A DNA stretch of 64,000 nucleotides from Cladorhizidae sp. MBARI D1340-BT2 (Eukaryota > Porifera > Demospongiae > Poecilosclerida > Cladorhizidae): assembly GCA_028752905.1 (NCBI GenBank), contig JAQNBH010000011.1, positions 32,574,017 to 32,638,016 on the forward strand, given 5' to 3'. Made by a program: the position numbers and the translations under genes. Shown piece after piece: positions 40,458 through 52,937 of the stretch. Below the pieces are notes generated by a model. It was not told the origin of the DNA and made no database searches. It saw only the letters and a program-made list of their open reading frames with translations. Positions within the stretch are counted from its first letter, which is position 1, and the number at the start of each line of letters is the position of its first letter.

Positions 40458-41735
40458 CAGTGGCGGATCTAGGAGGGGGGGGTTTGGGGGGTCAGAACCC
40501 CCCCTCAAGAATATAACCACACCCACTAAATTATACTCAAATCTGTGCAAATGCACAAAACATGCATAGGACATGAGAATCTGGCATGTTTGTTGGTGAA
40601 GTATGATAAGGTGTGAATGAAGCCATCTTAAACCCAGCTGCTTATGAATCAGTCTATGTTACTGAACTTGAGGGTGATGAATCTACCTTCAATGACAGGG
40701 AAAAACGTATTAAAGCTCAAGGACTATTGAGAACTATGCAAACTCCATGCCACGCTATTTGTTTAACAACTGTGATGTTTGCTCTTGAATCAATAAAGCC
40801 AATAACAGTCAAGCTTCAGAAGAGAAATCAAGATATCTATCAAGCCTATAAGCAAGTGGATGAAACTATTGACTTCATCAAGTCTAGACGTGCTGATATT
40901 GACAATGTATTTGATCAGTGGTATAAAGAAGCAAGTGCTTTACTAACATTTGTTGGAGTTGAAGAAGTAATTCTTCCAAGGAGAGTGGAGAGGCAAGCCC
41001 ATAGAAATAACCATCCTTGTGGTTCTGCTCAAGAATATTATAAAAGGATTATAGCTATTCCTTTCCTTGACACCATCATCTGTCAACTGGAGTCACGGTT
41101 CAACAAGGAAAGCAGAATTTGTGCTGAGTTTTTGCTTCTCACTCTAGCCATTTCTGTCACTGATAAATTTGACCCAGTGTCCGAAATCGCTCACATGCTT
41201 ACATGGGAGCGCCATCTTCCTTCTCCAGTACAGCTCCAAAATGAGATCTCAAGATGGAAAATATTCTGGCAAAGAAGATTGGATGCAGGTGATGAAGTTC
41301 TTAACAGCTTGCTAAATGCAATTAGTGCTATTCGCAGAGAAGATTCCCCCAACATATTATACCCTTTTGTGTATTGCTTGCGTCCTACCTATTACCAGTT
41401 GTGAAGCAGAGCGTAGTTTCTCTACTCTTCGAAACACTATGCTTACGTCCAGACTGTCATCTCTCATACTTATGGCTCAGCATAGTACCAACTTCAACAG
41501 AGATAAAAATATTTGAAATATTTGTGAACAAACATGCCTTAGCTCGTCTATTTTGTGTGTGTTATGATTTCCACTGACAATATTATTGATGCTGTACTTA
41601 TTGTATATGTATGTATAATTATATGACTTACTAAAACTTTCTTTAACCAGGAAAAAACACTCAAAGGTGACAATACAAAAAAATCACTGTCAACAAGTCA
41701 ACCCCCCCTAGTCAAATTGTCTAGATCCGCCCCTG
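40458..41735 (+). mobile_element. hAT element, short and inactive
   Basis: Inverted ends CAGTGGCGGATCTAGG and (opposite strand) CAGGGGCGGATCTAGA, each followed by G-rich sequence. GATGT flanks both sides (40453-40457 and 41736-41740), a partial or eroded target duplication. Confidence 0.85.
40613..41516 (+). pseudogene. hAT transposase C-terminal half (P52rIPK/THAP12-like)
   Basis: 263 residues, mostly helical, including RRVERQAHRNNHP, YYKRIIAIPFLDTIICQLES and WERHLPSPVQLQNEISRWK. The dimerisation segment ITSCEAERSFSTLRNTMLTS continues in another frame (41316-41516). From memory this matches the hAT-derived 52-kDa repressor of PKR-inhibitor family. The N-terminal DNA-binding and first catalytic segments are absent. 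Confidence 0.8.
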
Positions 41736-42700
41736 GATGTGTATGATAATACATAACCGGTATATAGCAGGCTCAGACAAATCTTAGCGTCTCATTATTC
41801 CTGATGAAGGCAAGAGCAAGTCAAAAAGTCGAGAGAGTACAATTTCAAGTTGAGAAGGTTATTGTAAACTCAATTATATATACTGTAGGTATTTTGAAGT
41901 GAATCACATTTAGTGAAGACAAACACAGTCGCAATAGCCAGCTAGCTACTTACTAGGCTGACAATCCTTACACACATATTTGCGAGTAGCTCATCAATAT
42001 TGAGTTAAGGAGGGGTACCTCAAACCACAGGAAATAATTTGCAATCGCCATAAGTTGTTTTCCCCCCTTCCCTCAGTCCAGGTAATGTTTGTATTATATC
42101 ATTGCTTATTCTGTGTGCTTCCACTTTACGTTGAATATCTTTATAGCATATTTTCTTAGTCAATGTCACTCAAAAATGCAGCTCCCCAGTGTAGTGGGAT
42201 CAAAGGGGCTTCCTGAAACATTTAGCTGTGTTATGAGCAGAATGAAGTTGACTCCTCATGACCAGTTAATTAAATTGTAACACCCCATGCGCAAAACCCA
42301 CAAGTCACCTTCTAGTAACCATATTATTGGTAATGCTTGCAGTAAACACAAAATTGAGCACGTTCATCTCATATATATCACAGAGTACTAAAAGAGATGA
42401 CACCAAAATATTAATTTGAGTCAATTATGGCCGGTTATCGAAAACAGAAAACATGGATTCCCATGAATTGTGGAAATAGCTGTCAAAGTTAGAACAATGA
42501 AATGTTTGAGTTTCCGTGGTATTGGAAACTTGAGCATCATCCTAACGAAGAAAGTTTCAAACTGAAAAAGGAAGTTGCTCAGTCAGTAGAGCAACACATT
42601 CAGGGCTACACTACTAGCAAACTAGCGACAGTCATGAATAGACTCTGTGTGAAATTTAACTTCCTCTCAGCAAGAAATGAGCTTCCTGGTTACTGCTCAT
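41736..42700. other. spacer with no confident gene
   Basis: Contains a short piece (GAGCAAGTCAAAAAGTCGAG near 41813) similar to one near 47050. Small plus-strand frames at 42160-42280 and 42502-42702 look weakly protein-like but match nothing I know. Confidence 0.4.
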
Positions 42701-42876
42701 AAAGTAAGGGAGACTCATAAAGTAAGGGAGGCTAATAAGGTAAGGGAGTGTTCATTACGTAAGGTTTGCAAATAAAGTAAGTGGGTGCTTTTAAAATTAA
42801 GGGGATGCTAATAAGGTAAGAGAGGGCTAATAAAGTAAGGGGGTGCTCATAAAGGAAGGGGTTCTCATAAAGTAAG
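42701..42876. repeat. GTAAGGG-type short tandem array
   Basis: Irregular units of CTCATAAAGTAAGGGAG about 20-25 bp. The same motif reappears at about 44680-44705 on the far side of the LTR element, so the element lies inside this array. Confidence 0.8.
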
Positions 42877-43226
42877 TGTTAGGCTGCTTGACACAACCTA
42901 ACAAGTCTGATTGGTCTAGGTCTAGGTCTTGGTCTAGGAAGATACAAAATACCTTGAAGAGAACAATTCTTATTGATTTCTGCACCTTTTACACACTTGA
43001 AAACTGAGAGGCTCTGCTCTTCACCAGCAGGCCTGCCCTTAAATGGACTGGGCCTGCTAGTTCTGAGCTGACCATAAATGGTAATAAATATAGACCACAC
43101 ACATTCCAATCAATTAGCAATCCATACACATCTTAATAAGTTCATCTAATAGTTCATAGTTCAGTTCTAGCCCTTCAGGGGAGGGGCCGATGTGTGAGTG
43201 GGTGTTTTGTTAGGCTGAGCCTAACA
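42877..43226 (-). repeat. 3' LTR of the Gmr1-like element
   Basis: 350 bp. Minus strand begins TGTTAGGCTCAGCCTAACA (itself a small hairpin) and ends GCAGCCTAACA. The polypurine tract AAAGAGAAGGAGGGGGTGA precedes it. Confidence 0.85.
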
Positions 43227-44606
43227 TCACCCCCTCCTTCTCTTTGAGGTGAAGTTCATTGGGTTCGGGGAAGTCTGGCCAAGCTTGCCTTGAGAGGGCG
43301 TCTGCATTTTGGTTTGACGTACCTGGATGGTAGACGATCCTGAATGCAAATTGCCGGAGGTGGTCCATCCAACGGGCAAGACGACCGCTGCTCGGGTCTT
43401 TGTCCTGGAGGAAGGCGAGAGAGCGATGATCAGTTACTATTGTGAACTGCTTTCCCAGGAGATACGGGAGAAAGTGCCTGCATGCGGCCACTACTGCTAG
43501 TCCTTCTTGCTCCGTCGCTGAGTACTTAAGTTCCCTCTTCAGTAGTTTCCGGCTAAAGTAAGCCACTGGGTGTTCAATGTCCTTGTCATCAAATTGGGTC
43601 AGTACTGCTCCAAGACCACGTCCAGAGGCATCAGTCTGGAGAGTGAAGGGACGGTCGTAACGAGGAGGGGCCAAGATAGGGTCTGAACAGAGCAGTTGTT
43701 TGAGATTGATGAATGCTGTAGTACAATCTGGTGTCCAGAGGACGGGGTCGGGATTCTGTGTGCAGGTCAAATCAGATAGTGGAGATGCAATTTCACTGAA
43801 ATGGGGAATGAAATGTCTATAGTATCCACACATACCGAGAAAGGTGCGGACATCTGTTTTACGCACTGGTTGAATGAAGTCACAGACGGCCTGCACCTTG
43901 GCTTCCTGGGACAGTATCTGGCCCTCGCCGATGACATGCCCGAGGAATGTGCAGGAGCGTACTCTGAGCTGCGACTTGGAGGTCTGGATTGTGAGTCCTT
44001 CCTGTTGTAGACGGGACAGGACGGTTGTAACATGTGTGAGGTGATCAGTCCAGGCGACACTAAAGATCGCCACATCGTCGATGTAGACGGTACAGTAATC
44101 CGAGAGATCACGGAGTAGGTCATCCATGAGTCGTTGGAAAGTTGCGGGTGCATTCCTCAACCCAAATGGCATTACCTTAAACCGGAATTTTCCAAGGAGA
44201 GTGAGAGTGGTACCTGATAAAAACCTCTGGCAAGGTCGAACGTGGTAAAGTAAGATGCCAGAGCCATTTTCTGAAGCGTTTCCTCGATCCTGGGTTGGTA
44301 ATAAGGATCGGGGATAGTTACAGAGTTGAGAGGTCTATAGTCATTGACTAGTCGTACATCTGCAGTGCCCTTCTTGGCAATGGCAAACATTGCTGCTGCC
44401 CAGGGGGCATTTGAGGGTTCTATGAGATCATTGTCTAGCAACTTCTGCAATTCCTTTTTGAATGGAACTTCCCAATGTTTGGGGATTCTGTATGGCTGTC
44501 TGCGAATCGGGATAGCATCTCCAGTGTTGATGGAGTGAGTGGTCGACTTGGCTCTTCCAAGTGCTGTGGTCACCACTGTGGGGAAGTCGTACCATATCTT
44601 AGTCAT
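43210..44606 (-). pseudogene. Gypsy-type reverse transcriptase and RNase H remnant
   Basis: The segment 44172-44606 has the RT start (DLIEPSNAPWAAAMFAIAKK, VNDYRPLNSVTIPDPY, TTFDLARGFYQVPL). The segment 43210-44172 has [31 protein letters not shown], the RNase H motifs LQTDASGRGLGAVL and IVTDHRSLAFL, and the closing NADALSRQ. Between them about ten codons are deleted with a frame change. The final codons and stop run into the LTR. Confidence 0.88.
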
Positions 44607-44719
44607 TTCTCGAGAGCCTGGCCTGTTAAACCCTCTGCAGTCTCAGCCCTGTCAGTTCTCCATTTACTCTACTTCCGGTGCTCATAAGGTAAGGGATGTA
44701 CATAAATTAGGGTGTTCGT

Positions 44720-45060
44720 AAATGATTAAATGGTATTTTGGATTTGTTGTTCATGGAATCATTGTGCTTCTAATGATACTAGAGTTACCTATCCTCTTCC
44801 AGGTAGCACACACTAATGATACCTAGTTAGCTTTCCTCCATACCTCGATGTAAGACCCACTAATCATACTAGAAATAGTCCACATATTTAAAACACAACA
44901 ACAAAAGCTGGCAATAAATATCTCCCTAGATAATGTATGTCATTACATATACTAATGCTTCGTGTTGTAAGTGGCATTACTTCACCGGATAAAATGAGTG
45001 CCACATCCATAATTATGCAGTTTGCTTCCTTCCCCTCACACTATAAAAAAAATGACAGAA
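44720..45060. other. unique spacer
   Basis: AT-rich, nothing recognised. Confidence 0.4.
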
Positions 45061-45061
45061 A

Positions 45062-46497
45062 CTAATGTACCTGCACCACACACATCCACTACACACATGA
45101 TGTACCTGCACCACACACATCCACTACACACATGATGTACCTGCACTATACACATCAACTACACACATGATGTACCTGCACCCTACACATCCACTACACA
45201 CATGATGTACCTGCACCACACACATCCACTACACACATGATGTACCTGCACCACACACATCAACTACACACATGATGTACCTGCACCACACACATCCACT
45301 ACACACATGATGTACCTGCACCACACACATCCACTACACACATGATGTACCTGCACCACACACATCCACTACACACATGATGTAACTGCACTATACACAT
45401 CCACTACACACATGATGTACCTGCACTATACACATCCACTACACACATGATGTACCTGCACCATACACATCAACTACACACATGATGTACCTGCACCATA
45501 CACATCAACTACACACATGATGTACCTGCACTATACACATCAACTACACACATGATGTACCTGCACTATACACATCAACTACACACATGATGTACCTGCA
45601 CCATGCACATCAACTACACACATGATGTACCTGCACTATACACATCAACTACACACATGATGTACCTGCACCATACACATCAACTACACACATTATGTAC
45701 CTGCACCATACACATCCACACACATTATGTACCTGCACCATACACATCAACTACACACATTATGTACCTGCACCATACACATCAACTACACACATGATGT
45801 ACCTGCACTATACACATCAACTACACACATGATGTACCTGCACCATACACATCAACTACACACATGATGTACCTGCACTATACATATCAACTACACGCAT
45901 GATGTACCTGCACTATACACATCCATTACACACATGATGTACCTGCACCATACACATCAACTACACGCATGATGTACCTGCACTATACACATCCATTACA
46001 CACATGATGTACCTGCACCATACACATCAACTACACACATGATGTACCTGCACTATACACATCAACTACACACATGATGTACCTGCACTATACACATCAA
46101 CTACACACATGATGTACCTGCACCATACACATCAACTACACACATGATGTACCTGCACCATACACATCAACTACACACATTATGTACCTGCACCATACAC
46201 ATCAACTACACACATGATGTACCTGCACCATACACATCAACTACACACATTATGTACCTGCACCATACGCATCCATTACACACATGATGTACCTGCACTA
46301 TACACATCAACTACACACATGATGTACCTGCACTATACACATCAACTACACGCATGATGTACCTGCACTATACACATCCATTACACACATGATGTACCTG
46401 CACCATACACATCAACTACACACATGATGTACCTGCACTATACACATCAACTACACACATGATGTACCTGCACTATACACATCAACTACACACATGA
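45062..46497. repeat. 35-bp minisatellite array (~41 copies)
   Basis: Unit: GATGTACCTGCACYATACAC then ATCAACTACACACAT, 35 bp. It ends within a few bases of the Ig-like exon. Confidence 0.95.
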
Positions 46498-46690
46498 TGG
46501 TGATGCTGGCACTGACATCTTCTCCTGTCTGATCAGGAACAACACATGTGTATACTCCAAGAGGTCCCACAGCCTCAAACCAATGATGAAGACGAACTTG
46601 TTGATTGTAGCCTGACCTAGTAAAATTTTTAGTTGCTGAGCCAGGATTATTCTCACGAGGACTATAGTTCCATCAGGGTGATCCACTCTC
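46495..46690 (-). pseudogene. Ig-like domain exon with one frame break
   Basis: After acceptor GACATTGTAG| one frame reads VDHPDGTIV and, after a one-base shift near 46640, another reads PRENNPGSATKNFTR then NQQVRLHHWFEAVGPLGVYT and CVVPDQTGEDVSASITIM. GVYTC with the following hydrophobic strand is the hallmark of the C-terminal part of an Ig fold. The style resembles Ig domains of sponge receptor-like proteins as I remember them. The shift makes it a pseudo-exon or a sequence error. No other exon of this gene was found. Confidence 0.55.
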
Positions 46691-46699
46691 CTACAATGT

Positions 46700-47270
46700 C
46701 TCCACTATCCTCTATACCATGTAGTGTTGACAAGGCTAGTTACACACAAAGCTACCAGCATAGGCTAAGTTAGCATTGTCTCCAATGTCAGATGAACACA
46801 GATTCTCCATGGAAGTATATGACACCACTCAAACTATAGTAGAGGCCCATGGAAGGAGGAGTAGCTGGAGGAGATAGAGTGATTAGGACAACATTATAAT
46901 TATTAGGATAACATTATAGTTATTAGGACAACATTATATTATTAGGACAGCATTATAGTTCTCAATGAACTCTCGGTTGACGTAATAACATTACAATAAC
47001 CTTCTCAATAATCAACTTCAAATTGTATAATAACCTTCTCAATAAGGCTAGAGCATCTAGTCAAAACATCGAGAGAATATAATTTGTAGAGAAGGCATTA
47101 TAGTTATTAGGGACATTATAGTTATTAGGACAACATTATAAGTATTCATGCACTGTGCAGTAGTCACTATAATTATACATGTGTTTAGTTAACACACTTA
47201 GATCCATAAATAATGTGTCATGATGTTTATATTAACCAAAAATACAAACAGGAGATTTACACCATGTTAA
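46700..47270. other. spacer with small ATTATAGTTATTAGGACA repeats
   Basis: Several short tandem copies of ACATTATAGTTATTAGGACA at about 46885-47135. No gene seen. Confidence 0.6.
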
Positions 47271-47274
47271 TGAC

Positions 47275-47545
47275 AGCCATGAGTGTAAATCATTCAGCAT
47301 GAGTGTAAATCATTCCTGCCATTCACGAATCATTCCTGCCATTCACGCATGAGTGTAAATCATTCCTGCCATTCATGCGCATGAGTGTAAATCATTCTTG
47401 CCATTCATGCATGAGTTGAAATCATTCCTGCCATTCATGCATGTGTGTAAATCATTCCTTCCATTCATGCATGTGTGTAAATCATTCCTTCCATTCATGC
47501 ATGAGTGTGAATCATTCCTGGCATTCACGTACGAGTGTAAATCAT
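47275..47545. repeat. ~30-bp minisatellite
   Basis: About nine units of GTAAATCATTCCTGCCATTC plus ATGCATGAGT variants. Confidence 0.85.
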
Positions 47546-47574
47546 TTACACATGAATGCCTGCAAACTAGTTTC

Positions 47575-48340
47575 AGTCTGAACCACCCTAGCACTCTGGT
47601 CGTTGTCCAGTTCCAACCACCCTGGCTGGTGTCTAGTCTCAACCAACGAGGCCACTGTCTAGTCTCAGCCACCCTGGCTGGTGTCTAGTCTCAACCACCC
47701 TGGCTGGTGTCTAGTCTCAACCACCCTGGCTGGTGTCTAGTTTCAACCACCCTGGCTGGTGTCTAGTCTCAACCAACCTGGCTGATGCTTGTCTGAGCCA
47801 TCTTGGCTGGTGTCTAGTCTCAGCCACCCTGGCAGGTGTTTAGTAACCACTCTGGCTGGTGTTTAGTCCCAACCACCCTGGCTGGTGTCTAGTCTCAACC
47901 ACCCTGGCTGGTGTCTAGTCCCAACCACCCTGGCTGGTGTCTAGTCTCAACCACCCTGGCTGGTGTCTAGTCTCAACCACCCTGGCTGGTGTCTAGTTTC
48001 AACCACCCTGGCTGGTGTCTAGTTTCAACCACCCTGGCTGGTGTCTAGTCTCAACCAACCTGGCTGATGCTTGTCTGAGCCATCTTGGCTGGTGTCTAGT
48101 TTCAACCACCCTGGCTGGTATCTAGTCTCAACCACCCTGGCTGGTATCTAGTCTCAACCACCCTGGCTGGTGTCTAGTCTCAACCACCCTGGCTGGTATC
48201 TAGTCTCAACCACCCTGGCTGGTATCTAGGCTCAACCACCCTGACTGGTGTCTAGACTCAACCATCCTGGCTGGTATCTAGTCTCAACCACCCTGGCTGG
48301 TGTCTATTCTCAACCAACCTGGCTAGTGGCTAGTCCCTGT
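47575..48340. repeat. 26-bp minisatellite
   Basis: About 28 units of ACCACCCTGGCTGGTGTCTA plus GTCTCA. A larger segment is duplicated (the variant CCTGGCTGATGCTTGTCTGA occurs near 47780 and near 48060). Confidence 0.92.
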
Positions 48341-49790
48341 CTCAGTTCCATCTGCTCTAGCTTCCAGGTGAGTCAGAGCATCTATTTCTCTCCAGCTTTA
48401 TAGTCTGCATCAGTCAGTTGAGGCACTCAGCCATCTGGTCTTGGAGATTGACATACGATTGAAGTAGACATCATAATAGCTGCGATCCTGTCTCCAGATC
48501 ATAAGCCTTCTGGTTATGGTTTTAGTCATTACAAAAAGCTCATCACTAGTTTAGCATTCTAATCTCAGGAAGACAGAGCTGCGAAAATTAAAACACTTTC
48601 AGATCTAAAGAATAAGACAGCAACATTCACAAGCTTTAGATCTTGCTGTTTCCTTGGCTCAGTTTATTACATTGACTGGTAAGACTACCTTGTAAGTAGT
48701 GCAACAGTAAATATAGGCAGTTGGTAGCTGTGCATTTCCATAACTGTTCAAGGAGCTATAGCACAGATGGCTAGTTGTATTACATGACTTCTACAAAGAG
48801 AAACATGCTTTGGGGACAGGTCACATTGTGAAAGTGCAGTGCAGCTTCTGTTGGTGTGAGATGGAAGTTTATGGTGATCTAGCTGCAGTTGTAAGTAACT
48901 AATTCTTCTGCATGGGAGGAACCAAGTAGCTAGGAAACTCTGATCAGCAACATAGAGGGCATTTGCTGATCTACGTATACTTGGCGCGGTCATATAGAAG
49001 TCACGTCATTCATAGCAACTATGAGAGTGGAGAGAGGGTGCAATACTGCTTTGTAGTACTTCTTTCCCAATGTCTGATGTCAAGCAACCAATCATTATTG
49101 TGGGGGTGAGCAAGTTTGTAGCAAGTTAGCTTCTCAGACTTGGTAGAGTGTTGGTTCTCTGTATATGCCATAATCTCTCATCGTCAAGGTCAACAGTTAT
49201 ATCACTATGATGCACATGCAAAGCCACACACACACATGCACATACACACATGAAGGCATAAGTTTTGCAATGCCATCAAGGGGCACCAGTTGCAGGGCAG
49301 GTGTTGGATTGCATGCTGTTTAGCCCTAGGCAGGTTAAAAACCAACAATATCACCATGGATGTATGGGGGGAAATGTTCTGTTGAATCCTTAGAACCCTT
49401 TGAATCCACCATTGTAGAAGAGTGGGGATCACTTGCACTGTTCCATTATAATTACCAAACATAGTGCCTCTTATGCCAATTAATAACCTCTGCTGTTTGT
49501 TATGTAAGGCTTACCCAACCCTGAGGATCATGTGGACCACTTTCTCACACTTGCAAACATATCCTATCATCACACACATGCAGATGTTTACACCTACGTG
49601 CACACACACACACACACACACACACAACACAGTTTGAGTAAAGGTCTATCTAAACTCAAGTTTGCTTAAACATAAGCTGGTTTTCCTGTATTGTTTAGCT
49701 AAGGGCAGAGAGTGAATTTGTGCCATGCAAAACATGTTGTAATTAGGTATGCTCTTGTTTTGTTGATATTCTACAGCTACTAGATTATGA
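48341..49790. other. spacer with a partial foldback-related repeat and AC microsatellite
   Basis: 48790-48905 resembles the arms of the 19.4-20.25 kb foldback. An AC microsatellite lies at about 49598-49627. No gene recognised. Confidence 0.5.
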
Positions 49791-49799
49791 GGAATTTTC

Positions 49800-51620
49800 A
49801 AGGAGGATCAGTTTCTTCCATTTCCTTGTCTTCCCCACTCCCTTCCATTTGACTTCTTCATCAAATCTGAGCACATGAAGGTCAATGGGGAGCCACTGTT
49901 AGAATTTCAAGGAGAAAGTGGTTATCATTGTCCAGTTCTCTTTTTGAGATGGTTACTCTTCTTGCTCTGTTAAAGAAGACAGAAGGAACTGAGGCATTCC
50001 TATATAGCACCCGGTTCAATCAAGACTGTGGAATGGACTTGCCCTGGCTGTTGGGGAGCCACTATCAAAAGCCTGAACTTGAAACCACGATTTCTCTTAT
50101 TTTATCTTATTTTTTTAAATTTATTTATTTTAATATTTATTTAATATTAAAATAATGGAGTGCAGAATGCTGTTTTGAGCTAATCTTCTTCCTTGAGGTG
50201 GGACCTGATGGAAGCCCTTGACTTGTTCAGGTCCATCTTAGTAAGGTATTAGGTGTTACCAATCTGAGTGAGCATGTCATCAACTCATATGAGGTATATA
50301 AGTGTCTAGAGTAGTTACTGCATTGATACATTTAAAATTCAAGCAAATGCTAACCAAGCCATCTGACTTTCCCAGTTCTAATCCAAGAGTACCTGTTCTT
50401 GGCTGTTGGTTACTGCAGCAAATATACAATACTCTCCTGCTGTAATCCACACTTTTGCTAGGGAAACTCTCTAAGCCTTTCACTAAAACCAGTGAACCTA
50501 ATTGTATATTCCAAAGGGTCTACTAAGTCTGCATTCACAACTGGTAATCCTGCACCAGTAACAAAATTATTTTCATATGACATTCTGTCTTACCCACAGT
50601 CCCTGTACATACAAGTCAGATTGGGCATTAGATATTACTACCAATGCCACCTTGTTGGGGCAGAGGCTTTTTACGGCCCTGCATCCCACAGCCAAAGTAC
50701 GTTGGGACGAATGAGTTAGGTTGAGTGTTAAGGAAAGAGTTACTCTCGTACCCTACTGAAGGTGTTCTGTTGGTTGGTCCTGGTTTGGTATGCTAGTCGC
50801 GGTGATCCTGGAATGGTTTTTCAGATAGGCCATGCTTTGTTTCATTGGGACATGATGAGAAAGTAGAAGGTACCTGGCATCTTTGCCAGTCCTGGTACTT
50901 GTAACAGATGTGGTCCTGCATCACATTGGCTGTCTCCAAATAGAAGCTGGCTGCCTCAGCTGGATATACTCAGCGTCCTCTTGTGGGGATAGGGAAATAA
51001 GAGTATTTGTATGTGCGACCTGCTCGGTGGAACAGCCTTTCACCATCCTCTCCACCATGTTCTCCAGGTGTCTGGTGATGTCTTGAGAGGGATCAGAATA
51101 CTTCCTACAGTATAGCCATAAGTCTTGATTAACCGGTCCTTGGATAGATGCATTGCCTTGAGCAACACATCATGGAGTGTAGAAAACTTTCTGGTTGCAT
51201 CCCGTGGCACATACTGGGAGTAAGCAGTCACGGCCTTCCAACTGAGAATAGGAATCAGTCTATAGTTCCACTGTCTTCCAGGATCTCTGCTATCATTATG
51301 GTGTCCACAAATCTTTTCATGTATGAGAGGGGGTTGTCTGTATCCTTTGCCAACCTGTTCTGCTGGTACAGTCTAGATTTCAGTATCTCTTTCGATGGTC
51401 TCTTTCAAACTTCCTCCTTTTTTTCTTCATAGCCTACATGCATTTCCCATATCCTCTGATGTACTTGAGCCAACTGCTCTTCTCTCTGGAGGTGTATCTC
51501 CAAGAGTTTCTGGATCATGCTCTGCAACTGAAAGTTCTCTGTCAGATGTCTCTCCTTGTTGGGGAATGGTAACTTTATTGTCAATTACCATGCTGGTTCT
51601 CAAGGTGTCCACTTTCTTAA
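49800..51620 (-). pseudogene. Degenerate Ty3/gypsy remnant (Gag and RT pieces)
   Basis: On the minus strand, 50960-51250 reads as a Gag/SCAN-like region: TAYSQYVPRDATRKFSTLHD, VLLKAMHLSKDRLIKTYGY and, in another frame, LENMVERMVKGCSTEQVAH. Further on, 50150-50480 has RT fragments: CLNFKCINAVTTLDTYIPHM and downstream pieces in other frames. Stops and frame changes are frequent, so this is an old copy. No LTRs could be assigned. Confidence 0.6.
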
Positions 51621-51911
51621 ACTTGTAGTTCTGCTAACGTAAAGCTAAGGTAACGATGTCTTCACGTATTTGTGAATCTGTAAGCTCAGCTATGTGTTAC
51701 CACTAATCAGTCTTCAAGAAGTTGTGGGTTACCGGTGTAAGGCGTAATTGCTTTTGAAAAATCATAAAAAATCAATCATTGGGTTGTTTTGCAAAACAAA
51801 GATAATTCATAAAATAGCGCTACATTCAAAATTATACGGTAATAGCGCCATGGTAACTAGGGAAATCCCGCCGTAAAGTTCAAGGGGTCAATTCTGTCAT
51901 AGAATTTAAAA

Positions 51912-52145
51912 ATGGTCGAAAGGCTATCTTTTGATGAGGTGCTCACAGCGGTCCTGGACGACAACTTCGACAACTTGGGGTTATCTGACGATGAATCTGA
52001 GGAAGGGGAGAGTGAAGCTACCTCTGCCTACCGTGGACAGCCCAGTTTGGATCGTGACCAAGTAGAGCTACTCGGCAGAGACTTTTCCAATCGAAACCAT
52101 GGCAGTATGGACAAAGCTATGGCTGTTGGAGGCAGAAGGCATTGA
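51912..52145 (+). other. acidic open frame upstream of and overlapping a small gene candidate
   Basis: 77 residues starting MVERLSFDEVLTAVL with an acidic LSDDESEEGESE segment. It overlaps, in another frame, the start of the two-exon candidate at 52099. It may be an upstream ORF or part of a gene I cannot assemble. Confidence 0.3.
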
Positions 52146-52621
52146 TCCTGGCAGTCCTCCTGGTAAGTCAATGAACTTTGCTAGCTATATATAAAGCCTG
52201 TTAGTCTGAGGAGCTGGCTAAATCATGGTGTTAGCTACACCTGTGTAATAGCCTACTTTCCTTTATAGTTCTAGCTGTACTTGATTCCTTGACTTGTCTA
52301 ATAAGTTGACGAATAACAACTCTACCATGTTCAGGTTTGATGGAGCAAGTGATGGACCACGACGGAGATAATACCATGGCACAGCTTCCCCACGTTCAGA
52401 TGAGTTCTGATAAAGATAGTGGTGCAAACACACCTACCCCACTCTCTTCATCCATACTGCACGAGGACGCTCGTCTTGTAGACCTACACGAGGACGTACT
52501 TTTCTCAGAAGTAGGAGTGTCCAACTCTCCCCCTTACCTTCATCCAGTGCTAGTCTTACTGCACGAGGACACTTGTATATCAGACTATGAGTATGTCATT
52601 ACAGAGTATTGTATTGTATAA
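52099..52621 (+). CDS. candidate two-exon gene, unknown product
   Basis: ATG in a strong context (AAACCATGG) opens MAVWTKLWLLEAEGIDPGSP; the frame meets the strong donor CTCCTG|GTAAGTC at 52162/52163. The acceptor TGTTCAG| at 52334 restores the frame (phase 1) into exon 2, 52335-52621, which has three LHED-containing repeats (LHEDARLVDLHEDVLF, LLHEDTCIS). The total is 116 residues, acidic, with no domain I recognise. Phase agreement between two good splice sites is the main support. Confidence 0.4.
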
Positions 52622-52937
52622 TTGCTCTTTGATTCTGTGTATATTGTATCAATATGATTGGTTATGGGAATTGTATCAATAATATTGGTTGGAATTCTAT
52701 ACAGTAGAAATTATGTCCTCTCTGTTAGTTAGGCAAATGTCTGTCATACCACAGCATATCTCAGTTGTTCCTAAAGTTGGCTGAAAATAGAAGGATATTT
52801 ATAATCTACAATACAATAATATACAATTTTAATTTTTTTAAATATTATTACAACATTATAATGATATTCATACATGTGCGGTTAGGTTACCTAGCAACAT
52901 GAATTTACCACAATAATGTCCAACAGTAGAGCTATCT
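52622..52937. other. unique spacer
   Basis: AT-rich; nothing recognised. Confidence 0.4.

Larger units (their letters stand above)
42877..44655 (-). mobile_element. Ty3/gypsy element with RNase H directly before the LTR (Gmr1-like), 5'-truncated
   Basis: On the minus strand: RT, RNase H, about 26 residues, polypurine tract, then a 350-bp LTR with perfect TGTTAGGC/GCCTAACA ends. No integrase follows RNase H. This order matches Gmr1-like elements, in which a gypsy-type RT is preceded by integrase. The 5' part, where integrase would lie, is missing and no 5' LTR is seen. Confidence 0.8.
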
